Of a stretch of 64,000 bases of DNA, positions 42,669 to 52,156 are shown piece by piece. The position numbers and the translations under genes were made by a program. Each line of letters opens with the position of its first letter. Positions within the stretch are counted from its first letter, which is position 1. Where the stretch lies: the NCBI RefSeq assembly GCF_003202435.1, contig NZ_QJHK01000003.1, forward strand, positions 302,894-366,893. Reading direction: 5' to 3'. The notes below the pieces were generated by a model. The model saw nothing but the letters and a program-made list of their open reading frames with translations, had not been told where the DNA came from and searched no databases. This DNA is from Flavobacterium cheongpyeongense (GTDB taxonomy: Bacteria > Bacteroidota > Bacteroidia > Flavobacteriales > Flavobacteriaceae).

Positions 42669-44522
42669 ATGAAAAAAATAATTTGCACATTAGCTCTTGC
42701 ACTGACTTTTTTGGGTTGTAAAACGGGGATGTCAACTGCAGCTAAAAATGATGTAGCTGTCAATATTAACCTTACTGATGTAAAAGATGACAAAGTTTTA
42801 GTAACAGTTACGGCACCGGAGATAAAAACTGATGAAGTAATCTACAGTATTCCAAAAACAGTTCCGGGGACCTATTCAACAGATAATTATGGAAAATATT
42901 CAGATAGTTTTAAAGCTTTTGACGTTAAAGGAAACGCTTTAACTGTAAAGAGAATTGATGATAATTCATGGTCAATTTCGGATGCAAAAAGGCTAAAAAC
43001 GATAAGCTATTTGGTTGGAGATACTTTTGATACAGAAAAAGGAACCGGTTTTGGTAATGATGATGTGTTTTCGCCAGCGGGAACAAACATTAATGCCGGA
43101 ATCAACTTTATGGTTAATACACATGGTTTTGTGGGGTATTTTCAGGATAAATTAGATATTCCTTACAAAGTTACAATTACACATCCTGAAACACTCTGGG
43201 GCGCAACCTCAATGACGGATGAAGATGCAAGCAAAACAAGCGATGTTTTTACAACATCTCGTTATGCGGTTTTGGTGGAGAACCCAGTTATGTACTCGAA
43301 ACCAGATTATACAACATTCAACGTTAATGGAATGGATATTTTAATTGCAGTATATTCTCCAACAGGAAAATTTACAGCCGAAAGTATTACTCCGGAAATG
43401 AAAACGATGATGACGGCACAAAAAAACTTTTTGGGAAAAGTAAATGCTACTAAAAAATATACCGTTTTATTGTATCTGTCAAGTATGGCCAAAGATGATG
43501 CACACGGTTTTGGAGCTTTAGAGCATCCAACAGTTACTACAGTTGTTTTGCCTGAATCAATGCCAAAAGATAAATTGGTAGAATCTATGAAAGATGTGGT
43601 TTCACACGAATTTTTTCATATAGTAACGCCTTTAACAATTCACTCTAAAGAAATTCAGTATTTTGATTATAATGCTCCAAAAATGTCTGAGCATTTATGG
43701 ATGTATGAAGGTGTAACGGAATATTTTGCCAATCTTTTCCAGATTAATCAGGGGTTAATTGATGAAGCTGAATTCTACACACGTATTGCTGATAAAATTG
43801 AACAGGCTAAGGGATTAAATGATACGATGTCGTTTACAGTAATGAGTAAAAATGTATTGGAACAGCCTTATAAAGACCAATACTTAAACGTGTACCAAAA
43901 AGGTGCTTTGATCGGAATGTGTATCGATATTATTATCAGGGAAAAAAGTAACGGAGAAAGAGGAATTCTTGATCTAATGCACAAACTATCTGAAGAGTAT
44001 GGAGTTGAAAAGCCATTTAATGACGATGAACTTTTTGATAAAATCACGAAATTAACCTATCCTGAGGTTGGGGAATTTTTAAAAACCCATGTTGTAGGAA
44101 CAACCCCAATTCCTTACGATCAGTATTTAGCAAAAGTAGGAGTAACGAAAGCTTCTGAGAAAAAAGCGGGTTCGGTTTTCTTAAAAGGACAGGTTCCTTA
44201 TATCGGAATAGATCCAAAAACAAAAGAAATAAGTGTTCGTCCGGATATAGCGTTAAATCCGTTTTTTACGAATTTAGACCTTAAGCCGGGAGACATCATT
44301 TTGGCTATAAATACTAAACCATATTCATTAGATAATATTTATGACTTAATTGGTGAGAGTGAAAACTGGAAAGAAAATGATCCGATTACGGTTCAGATAA
44401 AAAGAGCCGGTGCTGATAAAACCATAAAAGGAACTGTGAAGCTGCCTTACGAGGAAAGTGAAACTTTTAAAGCTACAGATGTTTCAAAGGAAAAGCTTAA
44501 AAACGACTGGTTAAAAGGTTAG
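42669..44522 (+). CDS. M61-family aminopeptidase-like lipoprotein with PDZ domain
   Basis: A 617-residue protein with lipoprotein signal KKIICTLALALTFLGCKT. The N-terminal beta-rich domain is followed by the zinc-metalloprotease motif VSHEFFHIVTPLTIHSKE (HExxH) and the third ligand Glu in WMYEGVTEYFANLF. A C-terminal PDZ domain (about residues 500-600) includes VPYIGIDPKTK and LKPGDIILAINTKPYS. M61 (glycyl aminopeptidase) enzymes have a broad N-terminal Gly/Ala preference. It probably acts in the periplasm or on the surface. It is flanked by terminators, so it is a single gene. Confidence 0.93.
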   Translation: MKKIICTLALALTFLGCKTGMSTAAKNDVAVNINLTDVKDDKVLVTVTAPEIKTDEVIYSIPKTVPGTYSTDNYGKYSDSFKAFDVKGNALTVKRIDDNSWSISDAKRLKTISYLVGDTFDTEKGTGFGNDDVFSPAGTNINAGINFMVNTHGFVGYFQDKLDIPYKVTITHPETLWGATSMTDEDASKTSDVFTTSRYAVLVENPVMYSKPDYTTFNVNGMDILIAVYSPTGKFTAESITPEMKTMMTAQKNFLGKVNATKKYTVLLYLSSMAKDDAHGFGALEHPTVTTVVLPESMPKDKLVESMKDVVSHEFFHIVTPLTIHSKEIQYFDYNAPKMSEHLWMYEGVTEYFANLFQINQGLIDEAEFYTRIADKIEQAKGLNDTMSFTVMSKNVLEQPYKDQYLNVYQKGALIGMCIDIIIREKSNGERGILDLMHKLSEEYGVEKPFNDDELFDKITKLTYPEVGEFLKTHVVGTTPIPYDQYLAKVGVTKASEKKAGSVFLKGQVPYIGIDPKTKEISVRPDIALNPFFTNLDLKPGDIILAINTKPYSLDNIYDLIGESENWKENDPITVQIKRAGADKTIKGTVKLPYEESETFKATDVSKEKLKNDWLKG

Positions 44523-44542
44523 AAATAAATAAAACTAAAATG

Positions 44543-44576
44543 AAGGTCTCTAAAATTATTTTTTAGGGACTTTTGT
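44543..44576 (+). terminator. Terminator of the M61 peptidase gene
   Basis: AAGGTCTCTAAAA pairs with TTTTAGGGACTTT (with G-T pairs), followed by T-rich sequence, 20 nt past the stop. Confidence 0.65.
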
Positions 44577-44664
44577 TTTATTATGATAAAAAAACAACAA
44601 TTCCTTAGTACCAATTTATATATTTAAAAGTATATGAAATGTTAATTACGAAAAAAGTGGTAAT

Positions 44665-44699
44665 TTGTACTCTGATATTTTAAAGTATACTTAGATTTG
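44665..44699 (+). promoter_or_regulatory. Probable promoter of the fabH homologue
   Basis: TTG (44665-44667), a 24-nt spacer, and TAGATTTG (44692-44699), 32 nt before the ATG. The -7 box is perfect; the spacing is slightly long. Confidence 0.5.
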
Positions 44700-44731
44700 C
44701 AGTCCAATTTTTAACAAATAAAAAAAAGAGT

Positions 44732-45739
44732 ATGTATCATTCAAAAATAGCGGGCTTAGGATATTATGTTCCTTCAAATGTTGTAACAAATGATGATTTG
44801 TCTAAGATTATAGATACCAATGATGAGTGGATTCAGGAGCGAACCGGAATTCAGGAACGAAGACACATTATTCGTGGGGAAGATACCACAACTTCTATGG
44901 GAGTAAAAGCTGCCAAAATAGCGATAGAACGTTCAGGTGTGGCCAAAGAAGATATTGATTTCGTGGTTTTTGCAACATTAAGTCCTGATTACTATTTTCC
45001 GGGTCCGGGAGTTTTAGTACAGCGCGATTTGGGTTTAAGAACCGTTGGGGCTTTAGATGTAAGAAATCAATGTTCGGGTTTTGTTTATGCAATTTCTGTA
45101 GCAGATCAATATATTAAAACCGGAATGTATAAAAATATTTTGGTCATTGGTTCTGAGGTTCATTCAACAGGATTAGACATGACGACCCGAGGACGTGGCG
45201 TTTCGGTAATTTTTGGGGATGGGGCAGGAGCTGCAGTTTTAAGCCGTGAAGAAGATTTGACTAAAGGAATTTTATCTACTCATTTACATTCAGAAGGACA
45301 GTATGCCGAGGAACTGGCTTTGCAGGCACCGGGAATGGGAGCACGTTGGGTAACGGATATTATTGCCGATAACGATCCTAATGACGAAAGTTATTATCCC
45401 TATATGAATGGCCAATTTGTGTTTAAAAACGCAGTCGTTCGTTTTGCAGAAGTCATAAATGAAGGTTTGGAAGCGAATGGCTTACAGGTTTCCGATATTG
45501 ATATGCTGATTCCCCATCAGGCTAATTTGAGGATTTCGCAATTCATTCAGAATAAATTCAAATTATCAGACGATCAGGTTCATAATAACATTCAAAAATA
45601 CGGTAACACTACTGCGGCCTCTATTCCAATCGCTTTGACAGAAGCCTGGGAACAAGGGAAAATTAAAGCAGGAGATACTGTTGTGTTAGCAGCCTTTGGA
45701 AGTGGATTTACGTGGGCAAGTGCAATTATCAAATGGTAA
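44732..45739 (+). CDS. 3-oxoacyl-ACP synthase III family protein (FabH-like)
   Basis: A 335-residue thiolase-fold enzyme. The catalytic triad is complete: Cys in DVRNQCSGFVYAI, His in LIPHQANLRI and Asn in KYGNTTAASIPIAL. IDTNDEWIQERTGIQERR is the FabH N-terminal block. KAS III starts fatty-acid chains from acetyl-CoA and malonyl-ACP. It is not clustered with acpP/fabF, and Bacteroidota genomes often hold more than one FabH, so it may be a paralogue used for branched or special lipids. Single gene with promoter and terminator. Confidence 0.9.
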   Translation: MYHSKIAGLGYYVPSNVVTNDDLSKIIDTNDEWIQERTGIQERRHIIRGEDTTTSMGVKAAKIAIERSGVAKEDIDFVVFATLSPDYYFPGPGVLVQRDLGLRTVGALDVRNQCSGFVYAISVADQYIKTGMYKNILVIGSEVHSTGLDMTTRGRGVSVIFGDGAGAAVLSREEDLTKGILSTHLHSEGQYAEELALQAPGMGARWVTDIIADNDPNDESYYPYMNGQFVFKNAVVRFAEVINEGLEANGLQVSDIDMLIPHQANLRISQFIQNKFKLSDDQVHNNIQKYGNTTAASIPIALTEAWEQGKIKAGDTVVLAAFGSGFTWASAIIKW

Positions 45740-45766
45740 TTAGTTTTCACAACCTTAAAATAGTAG

Positions 45767-45796
45767 AACCTGCTTTATTTGAAGCAGGTTTTTTTA
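45767..45796 (+). terminator. Terminator of the fabH homologue
   Basis: AACCTGCTT-TATTTG-AAGCAGGTT with a T-run, 28 nt after the stop. Confidence 0.88.
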
Positions 45797-45829
45797 TAAA
45801 TTTAGCGGGTAATAATTGTTTTTAAGAAC

Positions 45830-46501
45830 ATGAAAAAAAATCAACTCGAAATAGCATGTTTTAATTACGAATCAGCTTTGATTGCCCAGGAAAATGGTGC
45901 TGATCGAATAGAATTGTGCGAGAATATGCAGCTTGGCGGTACAACACCTAATTATGTTTTAACGGTAAGAGTTCGCGAAAAGCTTTCAATAAAAATGCAT
46001 GTTATCATAAGACCAAGAGGTGGCGATTTTGTTTATTCAGATGAAGAAATTGCTGAAATGAAGCAAGATCTAAAACAGTTTAAAAAGTTAGGTGTTGATG
46101 GTTTTGTTTTCGGGATTTTAAATGAAGATGGCAGTATCAATAAAAAGAAAAATCAGGAATTAGTTAATTTAGCTTATCCGCTTTCCTGTACTTTTCATCG
46201 TGCTTTTGATGTAGTCAAAAATGTCGAACAATCTCTAGAAGATATTATAGAGTGTGGCTTTAAAACCATTTTAACTTCGGGGCAGGAATTAAATGTTGAA
46301 GAAGGTGTTTTTAATCTGGAGAAAATTCAAAAATTAGCCAATAACAGAATAGAAATCATGCCTGGCGGAGGATTAAGATCTTCAAATATTAAATTATTAC
46401 AGGATAAACTAGAACCTACTTTTTATCATTCTTCGGCTATTACGGATGCCACAGAAATTGCAAATCCCGAAGAAATAAAAGAAATCAGGAATTTTTTATA
46501 G
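45830..46501 (+). CDS. cutC: CutC-family protein (copper homeostasis family)
   Basis: A 223-residue TIM-barrel protein, slightly shorter than the 240-250 usual for the family. Conserved features are LEIACFNYESALIAQENGAD, RIELCENMQLGGTTPN, the MHVIIRPRGGDFVYSDEE block and TCTFHRAFDVV (here written LSCTFHRAFDVVKN), then LTSGQ and IMPGGGLRSSNI. CutC was linked to copper handling, but its enzymatic role is unsettled. It ends at a strong terminator shared with the convergent barrel gene. Confidence 0.92.
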   Translation: MKKNQLEIACFNYESALIAQENGADRIELCENMQLGGTTPNYVLTVRVREKLSIKMHVIIRPRGGDFVYSDEEIAEMKQDLKQFKKLGVDGFVFGILNEDGSINKKKNQELVNLAYPLSCTFHRAFDVVKNVEQSLEDIIECGFKTILTSGQELNVEEGVFNLEKIQKLANNRIEIMPGGGLRSSNIKLLQDKLEPTFYHSSAITDATEIANPEEIKEIRNFL

Positions 46502-46517
46502 CATTTTAAATAAAACA

Positions 46518-46557
46518 AAAGATCCCTGAAGCTGGCAAACTTCAGGGATCTTTTTCT
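46518..46557. terminator. Bidirectional terminator between cutC and the barrel gene
   Basis: AAAGATCCCTGAAG (46518-46531) and CTTCAGGGATCTTT (46540-46553) form a perfect 14-bp stem with A- and T-runs on the two sides, between convergent genes. Confidence 0.9.
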
Positions 46558-46597
46558 ACAAGTACTAATAAAATTATTAAGATCGATCAATAAAAGG

Positions 46598-48994
46598 CTA
46601 AAACATTCCGCCCCCGTCTTTACTGGTATTATCTTCTCTTTGCTTACGCTGTAATTTTTTTATTTTTCCGCCACCAAAATTATACGTTAAACCCAAATAA
46701 ACGGTCTGGCTTTCCCATGTAAACTGCCCTGATTGTGGATAAGGATACTGGGTATCAAAAGCATATTTCATGGTGTTGAAAACATCATTAAAACGTAAGC
46801 TAATATTCATTTTGTTGTCTAATAATGTATAACGTGACCCAATATCCATTTTGTACATTTCATGACTGTTGTTCTGAACTCCATCAACAGCACCTCTGTA
46901 AAAACCGAACAATAAGAAACTTAAACGTTTTGTTGCTTTAAAGTTAGAGTTCATGCGTCCGTTGAAGGCTGCAACTGTAACCGGATTGTTTTTTGATGTC
47001 CCGTTTGCTAAAAACACAACGCCATCCTGGTCAATACTTGAAAAATCGATAGACGGTTGAATATCCCACCATTTTGTAATTTTGTAATTTAAAGAAACTT
47101 CAAAACCATAAGCTGTATTGTGATCATAATTGGCAAACGTTAAAATTTGTTTATTTCCGTTTAAATCTGATTCATCCGGACGTAAAATTCTGCCAATCTG
47201 ATCATTAATGCTTCTAACAAAAACACCTGTAGTAAAACTGCCTTTTTCTAAGGTTTTAGTATAATTTAATTCAACAGAATTAGTAAACTGAGGTCTAAGT
47301 TCTTGATTTCCATATGAAGTAACCAACGGAGTAGAAAACTCACGAATAGGTTTTGTCTGTTCTAAACTCGGGCGGTCAACACGACGGCTGTAGCTAAGTT
47401 GCAAAGTGTTTTTCTCATTTAAATTATAGGTTAAATAAGCTGATGGATATAAAGTAATATAATCATCATCAAATTTTTTAAGACCTTTATTTAAATTGGC
47501 AGTTACTTTATAGCTTTCAACACGGGCTCCTAATTGGTAACTTAATTGTTTAAATTTTTGTCCAAATGTTACATAGGCAGAATAAATATCGGTGTCATAT
47601 GTATAATTTGAGATCTGGATAGCAACTAAAGGATTGTTTGTCGTATAGTTATTCTCTGATTTCGTTAGTCTGGCTTCTGCACCGGCTTCGAGGGTCGTCT
47701 TTTCGTTTAACGGATTTACATAATCAACATTAAAAGTGCTTAATTTTCGTTTGTCATTTATAAAATCATTGTAAACAATATTGTTGGATGTATTATCCGT
47801 TTTTGTTGTTTCAGTGTCAAAAGCCGCATTTTGAGTTTCTTTTGTATCACTATAATTTCCTTCAAAGTCTAATGTATGACCTTCTTTTTTAAAGATGTGT
47901 TTATAAGCTAAATTATAAGTACCGGTTTTGTTTGGCCCCTGATATCTTGATTTTTGATGCATATTTGAAATGTTATCGGCTGAATTAACATAATCAATAG
48001 TAGTATTTACAAAGCCAAGTCCAGTTGCTTTATTTTGAGTGGTGTAAAAAGATAAAGTATTATGATCATTAATTAAATAATCCATCCCCACTTTGTATAA
48101 GTAGGAGTCGTCTTCGTTTGAAATGTCTAAATCCTGTGTAATGCTCTTGTCCGTTTTTGTGATAAATCCATCGTTAAAATGTGTTCCAAAGTTATTACCT
48201 GCATTCCCAAAGAAGTTTACTTTTCCGGTCTTATAATTCAAATCCAATGACTGATTGTATTTTGCAGTTTGTCCGAAGGTGATGCCTCCGCTGTAAGTAC
48301 CGTTAAAGCCGGTATTCGCATTTTTGTGCAAAACAATATTAATGATTCCCGACATTCCCTCCGGATTGTATTTGGCACTCGGATTGGTGATCAATTCAAT
48401 TTTTTTGATAGATGTTGACGGAATCTGTTTTAGTAATTGCGCCGGATCCAGATTTGTTGGCCTTCCGTCAATTAATACTCGAACATTGTCGTTTCCGCGA
48501 AGCGAAAGTTTTCCGTCCTGATCTACGTTTACAGATGGAATATTATTCATAATATCAGATGCAGAAGCTCCTGCAGTTGTGAGGTCTTTTCCAACATTAA
48601 TCACTTTACGGTCAATTTTTTGTTCAATTGTTGAACGTTCCGCTACAATGTTCACACCTTTCAGCTGAGTTGCTTCTTCTTCAAGGGATACATTAAAAGC
48701 AGCGGTTTTTTTATTGTCGCTTAATATGACAGAACCCATATATTTTCTAAAACCTATATACTGAATTTCGATAGTATAACTTTTTAGAGCAAGGTTTTTA
48801 ATTGTAAAATCTCCGTTGTCATCTGTGTTTACTCCTGATACCACTTTTCCATTGTCTTTAATCGAAACTGTAGCATAAGAAATGGGTGCCTTATTGGATT
48901 TTTCAATAATTTTCCCGGAAACCGTTCCCGTATTCTGGGCCTGTGCTGTTGCAATTACAACCAGTAATGCGAACAGAAAGAATTTTAATTTCAT
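46598..48994 (-). CDS. TonB-dependent receptor-like outer-membrane beta-barrel protein
   Basis: A 798-residue protein with signal peptide KFFLFALLVVIATAQAQ. An N-terminal carboxypeptidase-regulatory-like beta-sandwich (about residues 20-105: GTVSGKIIEKSNKAPISYAT) precedes a plug domain (KDLTTAGASASDIMNNIPSV, GNDNVRVLIDGRPTNL) and a barrel of the OMP_b-brl_3 type. The C-terminus ends in a basic, Gly-rich tail (GGGKIKKLQRKQREDN, GGGMF) rather than the usual terminal aromatic residue. Such SusC-unlike proteins may take up peptides, metals or other ligands. No SusD-like partner is adjacent, so the ligand is unknown. Confidence 0.88.
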   Translation of the reverse strand: MKLKFFLFALLVVIATAQAQNTGTVSGKIIEKSNKAPISYATVSIKDNGKVVSGVNTDDNGDFTIKNLALKSYTIEIQYIGFRKYMGSVILSDNKKTAAFNVSLEEEATQLKGVNIVAERSTIEQKIDRKVINVGKDLTTAGASASDIMNNIPSVNVDQDGKLSLRGNDNVRVLIDGRPTNLDPAQLLKQIPSTSIKKIELITNPSAKYNPEGMSGIINIVLHKNANTGFNGTYSGGITFGQTAKYNQSLDLNYKTGKVNFFGNAGNNFGTHFNDGFITKTDKSITQDLDISNEDDSYLYKVGMDYLINDHNTLSFYTTQNKATGLGFVNTTIDYVNSADNISNMHQKSRYQGPNKTGTYNLAYKHIFKKEGHTLDFEGNYSDTKETQNAAFDTETTKTDNTSNNIVYNDFINDKRKLSTFNVDYVNPLNEKTTLEAGAEARLTKSENNYTTNNPLVAIQISNYTYDTDIYSAYVTFGQKFKQLSYQLGARVESYKVTANLNKGLKKFDDDYITLYPSAYLTYNLNEKNTLQLSYSRRVDRPSLEQTKPIREFSTPLVTSYGNQELRPQFTNSVELNYTKTLEKGSFTTGVFVRSINDQIGRILRPDESDLNGNKQILTFANYDHNTAYGFEVSLNYKITKWWDIQPSIDFSSIDQDGVVFLANGTSKNNPVTVAAFNGRMNSNFKATKRLSFLLFGFYRGAVDGVQNNSHEMYKMDIGSRYTLLDNKMNISLRFNDVFNTMKYAFDTQYPYPQSGQFTWESQTVYLGLTYNFGGGKIKKLQRKQREDNTSKDGGGMF

Positions 48995-49281
48995 AATTTG
49001 TTAATTGATTATTTTGATTTGATTGATGAAGATTGTATTTCGAATTTGCTAGTAAGACATTTTTACTAACGATTTGTTACAAGAAATTAACAAGAAAAAA
49101 TTAATATTTTCTTAGATGTTCTGTTTTGTAAGAGATTAGTGTTTTTGTTTTTTGATAATTTTAACAATTATAGCAAGTCTGTTTTTAAGAATTTCTAATT
49201 ATTCTTTGATATTTAATATGTTTTTCGTTTTCTCTAATTGATGAATAAGCAGTATATTTGCTCACTTTAAAATAAGTTTAC
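48995..49281. other. Divergent intergenic region between the barrel gene and argS
   Basis: 287 nt of A+T-rich DNA. It contains a TATATTTG -7 element for argS at 49253-49260. I see no clear TAnnTTTG element for the barrel gene, no ORF and no strong hairpin. Confidence 0.45.
49253..49260 (+). promoter_or_regulatory. -7 element (TATATTTG) of argS
   Basis: TATATTTG lies 21 nt before the argS ATG. The nearest TTG (49238-49240) is only 12 nt upstream, shorter than consensus spacing. Confidence 0.5.
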
Positions 49282-51060
49282 ATGTCATTATCACAAATTC
49301 TTACTCCTTCTATACAAAGCGCCATTCAGGCATTATTTGACATTACTGTTGATAAAATCGAATTTCAGACTACACGAAAAGAGTTTGAAGGCGATATTAC
49401 TATGGTGCTTTTTCCTTTATTGAAAATGATTAAAAGCAATCCTGCTGAATTAGGAAATAAAATTGGAGATTATCTGGTTGAAAATGTGGGTGAAGTTGCA
49501 CGATTCAATGTTGTTTCCGGTTTCCTTAATATTGTAATTGCAGATCGTTATTATTTGAATTTCTTTAATGAAATAAAAGACAATTCGAAGTTTGGATATG
49601 TAACGCCAAATCATGAAGAGAAAGCGATTATGGTCGAATATTCTTCGCCAAACACCAATAAACCTTTACATTTAGGTCACGTACGTAACAATCTGTTAGG
49701 GTATTCTGTTGCTGAAATTATTAAAGCTTCGGGTAAAAAAGTATACAAAACCCAAATCATCAACGATCGCGGAATTCATATTTGCAAATCGATGCTTGCC
49801 TGGGAAAAATTTGGATATGGAGAAACTCCGGAAAGTTCCAATTTAAAAGGAGATAAATTAGTTGGAAAATATTATGTTGAGTTTGATAAAGCGTATAAAG
49901 CTGAAATTTCTCAATTGATAGAAACTGGAAAAACCGAAGAAGAAGCAAAAAAGCAGGCACCAATTATTATAGAGGCGCAGGAAATGCTGAAGAAATGGGA
50001 AGCGGGTGATGAAAAAGTAATTGAGCTTTGGAAAATGATGAACCAATGGGTTTATGATGGTTTTGCTGCAACATACACGAATCTTGGAGTTGATTTTGAT
50101 AAATATTACTACGAAAGCAATACCTATTTATTAGGTAAAGATGTGGTTCAGGTTGGGCTTGATAAAGGTGTTTTCGAAAAAGATCCTGATGGTTCAGTCT
50201 GGATAGATTTGACAGACGAAGGTTTAGACCGTAAAATTGTATTACGTTCTGACGGAACTGCGGTTTACATGACACAGGATATCGGGACTGCGATTCAGCG
50301 AGTAAAGGATATGCCGGATGTTGGCGGAATGGTTTACACCGTTGGAAACGAGCAGGATTATCATTTTAAAGTCTTATTTCTAATTCTGAAAAAATTAGGC
50401 TTTGACTGGGCTTCAAGCTTATATCATTTATCATACGGAATGGTTGATTTGCCTTCCGGAAAAATGAAAAGCCGTGAAGGCACTGTAGTAGATGCTGATG
50501 ATCTGATGCAGGATATGACCGATACGGCCAAACAAATTTCTGAAGATTTAGGAAAACTGGATAGTTATTCAGACGAGGAAAAAGCCAAATTATACAAAAC
50601 AATTGGACTCGGAGCTTTAAAGTATTACATTTTAAAAGTAGATCCAAAGAAACGTATTTTGTTTAACCCTGAAGAATCTGTAGATTTTGCAGGAAATACT
50701 GGTCCGTTTATTCAATATACATACGCCAGAATTCAATCCATTATCCGTAAAGCCGATTTTGATTTTTCTGTTAAAACGATTGTTGAAGAATTGCACGAAA
50801 AAGAAAAAGAGCTAGTAAAACAAATCGAACTATTCCCTGAAGTAATTCAAAATGCGGCTCAAAACCATAGTCCCGCTTTGATTGCCAATTATACCTATGA
50901 TTTGGTAAAAGAATACAACTCATTCTACCAGTCAGTGCATATTTTAGGGGAAATTGATTTGACTAAAAAGATTTTCAGAGTGCAGCTTTCTCAAAAAGTA
51001 GCTGAAGTGATAAAATCTGCTTTTGCTTTATTAGGAATTGAAGTTCCTGAGAGAATGTAA
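49282..51060 (+). CDS. argS: Arginine--tRNA ligase
   Basis: A 592-residue class I synthetase. The N-terminal additional domain precedes the HIGH-type motif PNTNKPLHLGHVRNNLLG; the KMSKS-like region is SGKMKSREGTVVDADDL, and the C-terminal DALR anticodon-binding domain ends in the standard position (LGIEVPERM). FIQYTYARIQSI is also conserved. It charges tRNA-Arg in the cytoplasm. Single gene; it ends at a strong hairpin shared with the convergent DUF6607 gene. Confidence 0.97.
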   Translation: MSLSQILTPSIQSAIQALFDITVDKIEFQTTRKEFEGDITMVLFPLLKMIKSNPAELGNKIGDYLVENVGEVARFNVVSGFLNIVIADRYYLNFFNEIKDNSKFGYVTPNHEEKAIMVEYSSPNTNKPLHLGHVRNNLLGYSVAEIIKASGKKVYKTQIINDRGIHICKSMLAWEKFGYGETPESSNLKGDKLVGKYYVEFDKAYKAEISQLIETGKTEEEAKKQAPIIIEAQEMLKKWEAGDEKVIELWKMMNQWVYDGFAATYTNLGVDFDKYYYESNTYLLGKDVVQVGLDKGVFEKDPDGSVWIDLTDEGLDRKIVLRSDGTAVYMTQDIGTAIQRVKDMPDVGGMVYTVGNEQDYHFKVLFLILKKLGFDWASSLYHLSYGMVDLPSGKMKSREGTVVDADDLMQDMTDTAKQISEDLGKLDSYSDEEKAKLYKTIGLGALKYYILKVDPKKRILFNPEESVDFAGNTGPFIQYTYARIQSIIRKADFDFSVKTIVEELHEKEKELVKQIELFPEVIQNAAQNHSPALIANYTYDLVKEYNSFYQSVHILGEIDLTKKIFRVQLSQKVAEVIKSAFALLGIEVPERM

Positions 51061-51088
51061 GTTTTTATGAGTCATTATTTGAACAAAT

Positions 51089-51126
51089 AAAAAGAGCCGG
51101 TAGTTCTGAAACTATCGGCTCTTTTA
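51089..51126. terminator. Bidirectional terminator between argS and the DUF6607 gene
   Basis: AAAAGAGCCGGTAGTT pairs with AACTATCGGCTCTTTT (one G-T pair), with A- and T-runs at both edges, between convergent genes. Confidence 0.88.
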
Positions 51127-51145
51127 CAACTAACTAATACAACTT

Positions 51146-52048
51146 CTATTTTACAAATTTTTCGATAACCGCATCCGTTTCTGCTTTTGTTGCATTTGGT
51201 TTCAGATCAAACAAAAGAGAGTATAATGTCTTTTTGTCAACTTTAGCTTCTAAGTTCAGGTCTTTATTTCTTTCAAAAAGAGTCTGCCATTTATCACGCA
51301 CATTTTTCCAGAGCGCATTATTCTCTTTCCACCATTTTTGACCGGCAAGACATTTAATATCCGGAACTTTAGTATAAACATCCATTCCTTTTTCTTCGGC
51401 CAACAAAACATCTTTTCCGCTGTCATCTCTTATAAGTTTTTGATTATCCTGTTCATGATTCCATCCCGTTGAGGTGATTTCATGAATGTTTCTTCTTTTA
51501 AGGACATTATAATCATTACGTTTTGTGTGTTCTCTTCTAGGTAAAGGAGCATCAGTAACGTTTGCCCAATAGTCTTGTCCGTCAACATGAACCCAGGTGG
51601 CAGATCCTTCGTATCTTGGGCTGTCATCTACCTGATATACTTTTTGGGTCCATTGCCCTTTTACGGTTTTTTTATCTAGTTTTTTATATTTCCAGGAAGT
51701 GTTTTTGTCGAATAAATATAAGTCAGTGTTTTCGTAAAGCCAGTCTTGTCTCCAGTGTTTGATAATCATATCGTCGCTTACAATTAGTAAATGCTGCATT
51801 ACGATTTTGTTTGGAGTATCTTCTACCAATTCTACCCATTCCAGAGCCGACTCATGTTTAGTCTGAGAGGGTTTATAGTTGAGAGAGTCTTTAGGATATT
51901 GAAAAGTTTCGGTAAAATTAAACTTCACTTCATAACATCCGCACATCGATTTGATTGATTTAATGTCTTGCTGTTTTTTATCCTGACTAAAACCAAGACT
52001 GCAAGCTAAAGCCATTGCGGCAGAAAAATAGAGGCTTTTTGTAATCAT
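51146..52048 (-). CDS. DUF6607 family secreted protein
   Basis: A 300-residue protein with signal peptide SLYFSAAMALACSLGFSQ. Conserved-looking features are IKSMCGCYEVKFNFTETFQY, ALEWVELVEDTPNKIVMQHL and HWRQDWLYENTDLYLFDK, and WKYKKLDKKTVKGQWTQKVY. I assign DUF6607 from memory of this pattern; no function is known to me. It is transcribed divergently from the TonB receptor-HmuY pair with a shared 108-nt region, which suggests a place in haem or iron handling. Confidence 0.7.
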   Translation of the reverse strand: MITKSLYFSAAMALACSLGFSQDKKQQDIKSIKSMCGCYEVKFNFTETFQYPKDSLNYKPSQTKHESALEWVELVEDTPNKIVMQHLLIVSDDMIIKHWRQDWLYENTDLYLFDKNTSWKYKKLDKKTVKGQWTQKVYQVDDSPRYEGSATWVHVDGQDYWANVTDAPLPRREHTKRNDYNVLKRRNIHEITSTGWNHEQDNQKLIRDDSGKDVLLAEEKGMDVYTKVPDIKCLAGQKWWKENNALWKNVRDKWQTLFERNKDLNLEAKVDKKTLYSLLFDLKPNATKAETDAVIEKFVK

Positions 52049-52080
52049 AACTTAAATATTATAGGTTTAAATTTTTTTGA

Positions 52081-52128
52081 CAAATGTATAAAATTTATTT
52101 AGAATAAATAAAAATAATTATATATTTG
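52081..52128. promoter_or_regulatory. Divergent -7 elements for the DUF6607 gene and the haem receptor operon
   Basis: The minus strand has TACATTTG (52088-52081), 32 nt before the DUF6607 start; the plus strand has TATATTTG (52121-52128), 28 nt before the receptor start. Neither has a TTG at -33. I do not see a convincing Fur box in the 108-nt region. Confidence 0.45.
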
Positions 52129-52156
52129 CACAAGTTATTAAGACTCAATAAAAATA

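Noticed and set aside
52049..52156. Fur box in the haem-locus intergenic region
   Set aside because: A+T-rich words only; no GATAATGATAATCATTATC-like palindrome could be recognised.
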